A DNA stretch of 6,445 bases. Source: Pseudomonadota bacterium (GTDB lineage: Bacteria; Pseudomonadota; Gammaproteobacteria; Xanthomonadales; Rhodanobacteraceae). Every line of letters starts with the position of its first letter. Position 1 is the stretch's first letter. The notes below the pieces were generated by a model that searched no databases, was not told where the DNA came from, and saw nothing but the letters and a program-made list of their open reading frames with translations. Of the stretch, positions 6,259 to 6,445 are shown in pieces. A program made the position numbers and the translations under genes. The stretch spans positions 1 to 6,445 of the forward strand of contig JAJZGE010000113.1 in NCBI GenBank assembly GCA_021798675.1, given 5' to 3'.

Positions 6259-6272
6259 TTGATCAGGATCAA
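6259..6272 (-). promoter_or_regulatory. FNR/Anr-type operator, perfect consensus
   Basis: TTGAT (6259-6263), four bases CAGG, ATCAA (6268-6272) is an exact match to the FNR-family consensus TTGAT-N4-ATCAA; the symmetry extends to TTGATC-AG-GATCAA. The AT-containing site stands out in very GC-rich surroundings. Its centre (6265.5) is about 105 nt upstream of the barrel start codon, and no other gene start in the window is nearby. FNR/Anr/Dnr proteins bind such sites when oxygen is low or NO is present. At the class II position inferred from the -10 element, it would activate transcription. Confidence 0.75.
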
Positions 6273-6282
6273 CCGATGCCGG

Positions 6283-6337
6283 CGCCGCGGCATGGGATCG
6301 GCCCGCCTGCGCGCGGAACGACGGGCATGCCGCGGCG
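6283..6337 (-). terminator. Inverted repeat with 12-bp arms, possible terminator of the upstream minus-strand gene
   Basis: CGCCGCGGCATG (6283-6294) is perfectly complementary to CATGCCGCGGCG (6326-6337), with a 31-nt spacer in which GCCCG/CGGGC can pair again. It lies about 45 nt past the stop of the partial gene that ends at 6383, a natural place for a terminator, and just upstream of the FNR-type box. No T-run follows on the minus strand, so a rho-independent terminator is not proven; a 9-bp direct repeat (GATGCCGGC at 6275 and 6337) overlaps its edges. Confidence 0.4.
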
Positions 6338-6382
6338 ATGCCGGCCGGGGACGTGTGGCGTGGTACCGAGGCTCGCCTTCCT

Positions 6383-6445
6383 TCACGGGCTCGGCACCGG
6401 GTTGTCGTGCACGAACTCGATCACCGCGCGAGCGTCATCGGCCGC
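6383..6445 (-). CDS. C-terminal fragment of an unidentified protein, cut by window edge
   Basis: On the minus strand, 20 codons run from the window edge to TGA at 6385-6383, ending ...ARAVIEFVHDNPVPSP. Third positions are G or C in 18 of 20 codons, the pattern of the real genes here, and the short amphipathic stretch before a Pro-rich end looks like a genuine C-terminus. The fragment is too short to name a family. It would be co-directional with the barrel gene, separated by 222 nt holding an inverted repeat and the FNR-type promoter, so it is probably a separate transcription unit. Confidence 0.45.
   Translation of the reverse strand, partial: AADDARAVIEFVHDNPVPSP

Noticed and set aside
5120..6262. 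380-codon plus-strand open frame opposite the barrel gene
   Set aside because: The minus-strand frame has a Shine-Dalgarno, signal peptide, beta-strand pattern and terminal Phe; the plus-strand translation is Arg/Ala/Gly/Val-rich and lacks any motif.

Overview
The window is a GC-rich stretch of a Gram-negative chromosome. Strong third-position GC bias, a secreted beta-barrel protein ending in phenylalanine, LPS-type glycosyltransferases and a perfect FNR-type operator together suggest a proteobacterium. A Xanthomonadales-like gammaproteobacterium or a betaproteobacterium would fit, but the family cannot be fixed from sequence alone. No RNA gene, CRISPR array, insertion sequence or attachment site was seen.

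Left block (1-5256, plus strand): five genes in a compact apparent operon. These are a family 9 (ADP-heptose type) glycosyltransferase cut at its 5' end, two adjacent homologous LAB_N (lipid A biosynthesis N-terminal domain) small membrane proteins, a family 39 / ArnT-like integral-membrane glycosyltransferase, and an asparagine-synthase-family glutamine amidotransferase. The first four are joined by three successive 4-nt stop/start overlaps (GTGA, ATGA, ATGA). The amidotransferase follows after a 43-nt gap without a visible terminator. The set reads as a cell-envelope glycan module: GT9 adds a sugar on the cytoplasmic side, the LAB_N pair is placed where a lipid-linked-sugar flippase would sit, GT39 transfers a sugar from a polyprenyl-phosphate donor on the periplasmic face, and the amidotransferase may amidate a sugar acid or other precursor. 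The flippase and glycan-amidation roles are inference.

Right block (5257-6445, minus strand): a 280-residue outer-membrane beta-barrel protein with a signal peptide, convergent to the operon across a 61-nt gap that holds an inverted repeat. Its upstream region carries a perfect FNR consensus (TTGAT-N4-ATCAA) whose centre lies at class II distance from a 4/6 match -10 element, then a small 5'-UTR hairpin and a good Shine-Dalgarno. The protein is therefore probably controlled by oxygen through an FNR/Anr-type regulator. Further out are a 12-bp-arm inverted repeat and the apparent last 20 codons of another minus-strand gene that runs off the window edge.
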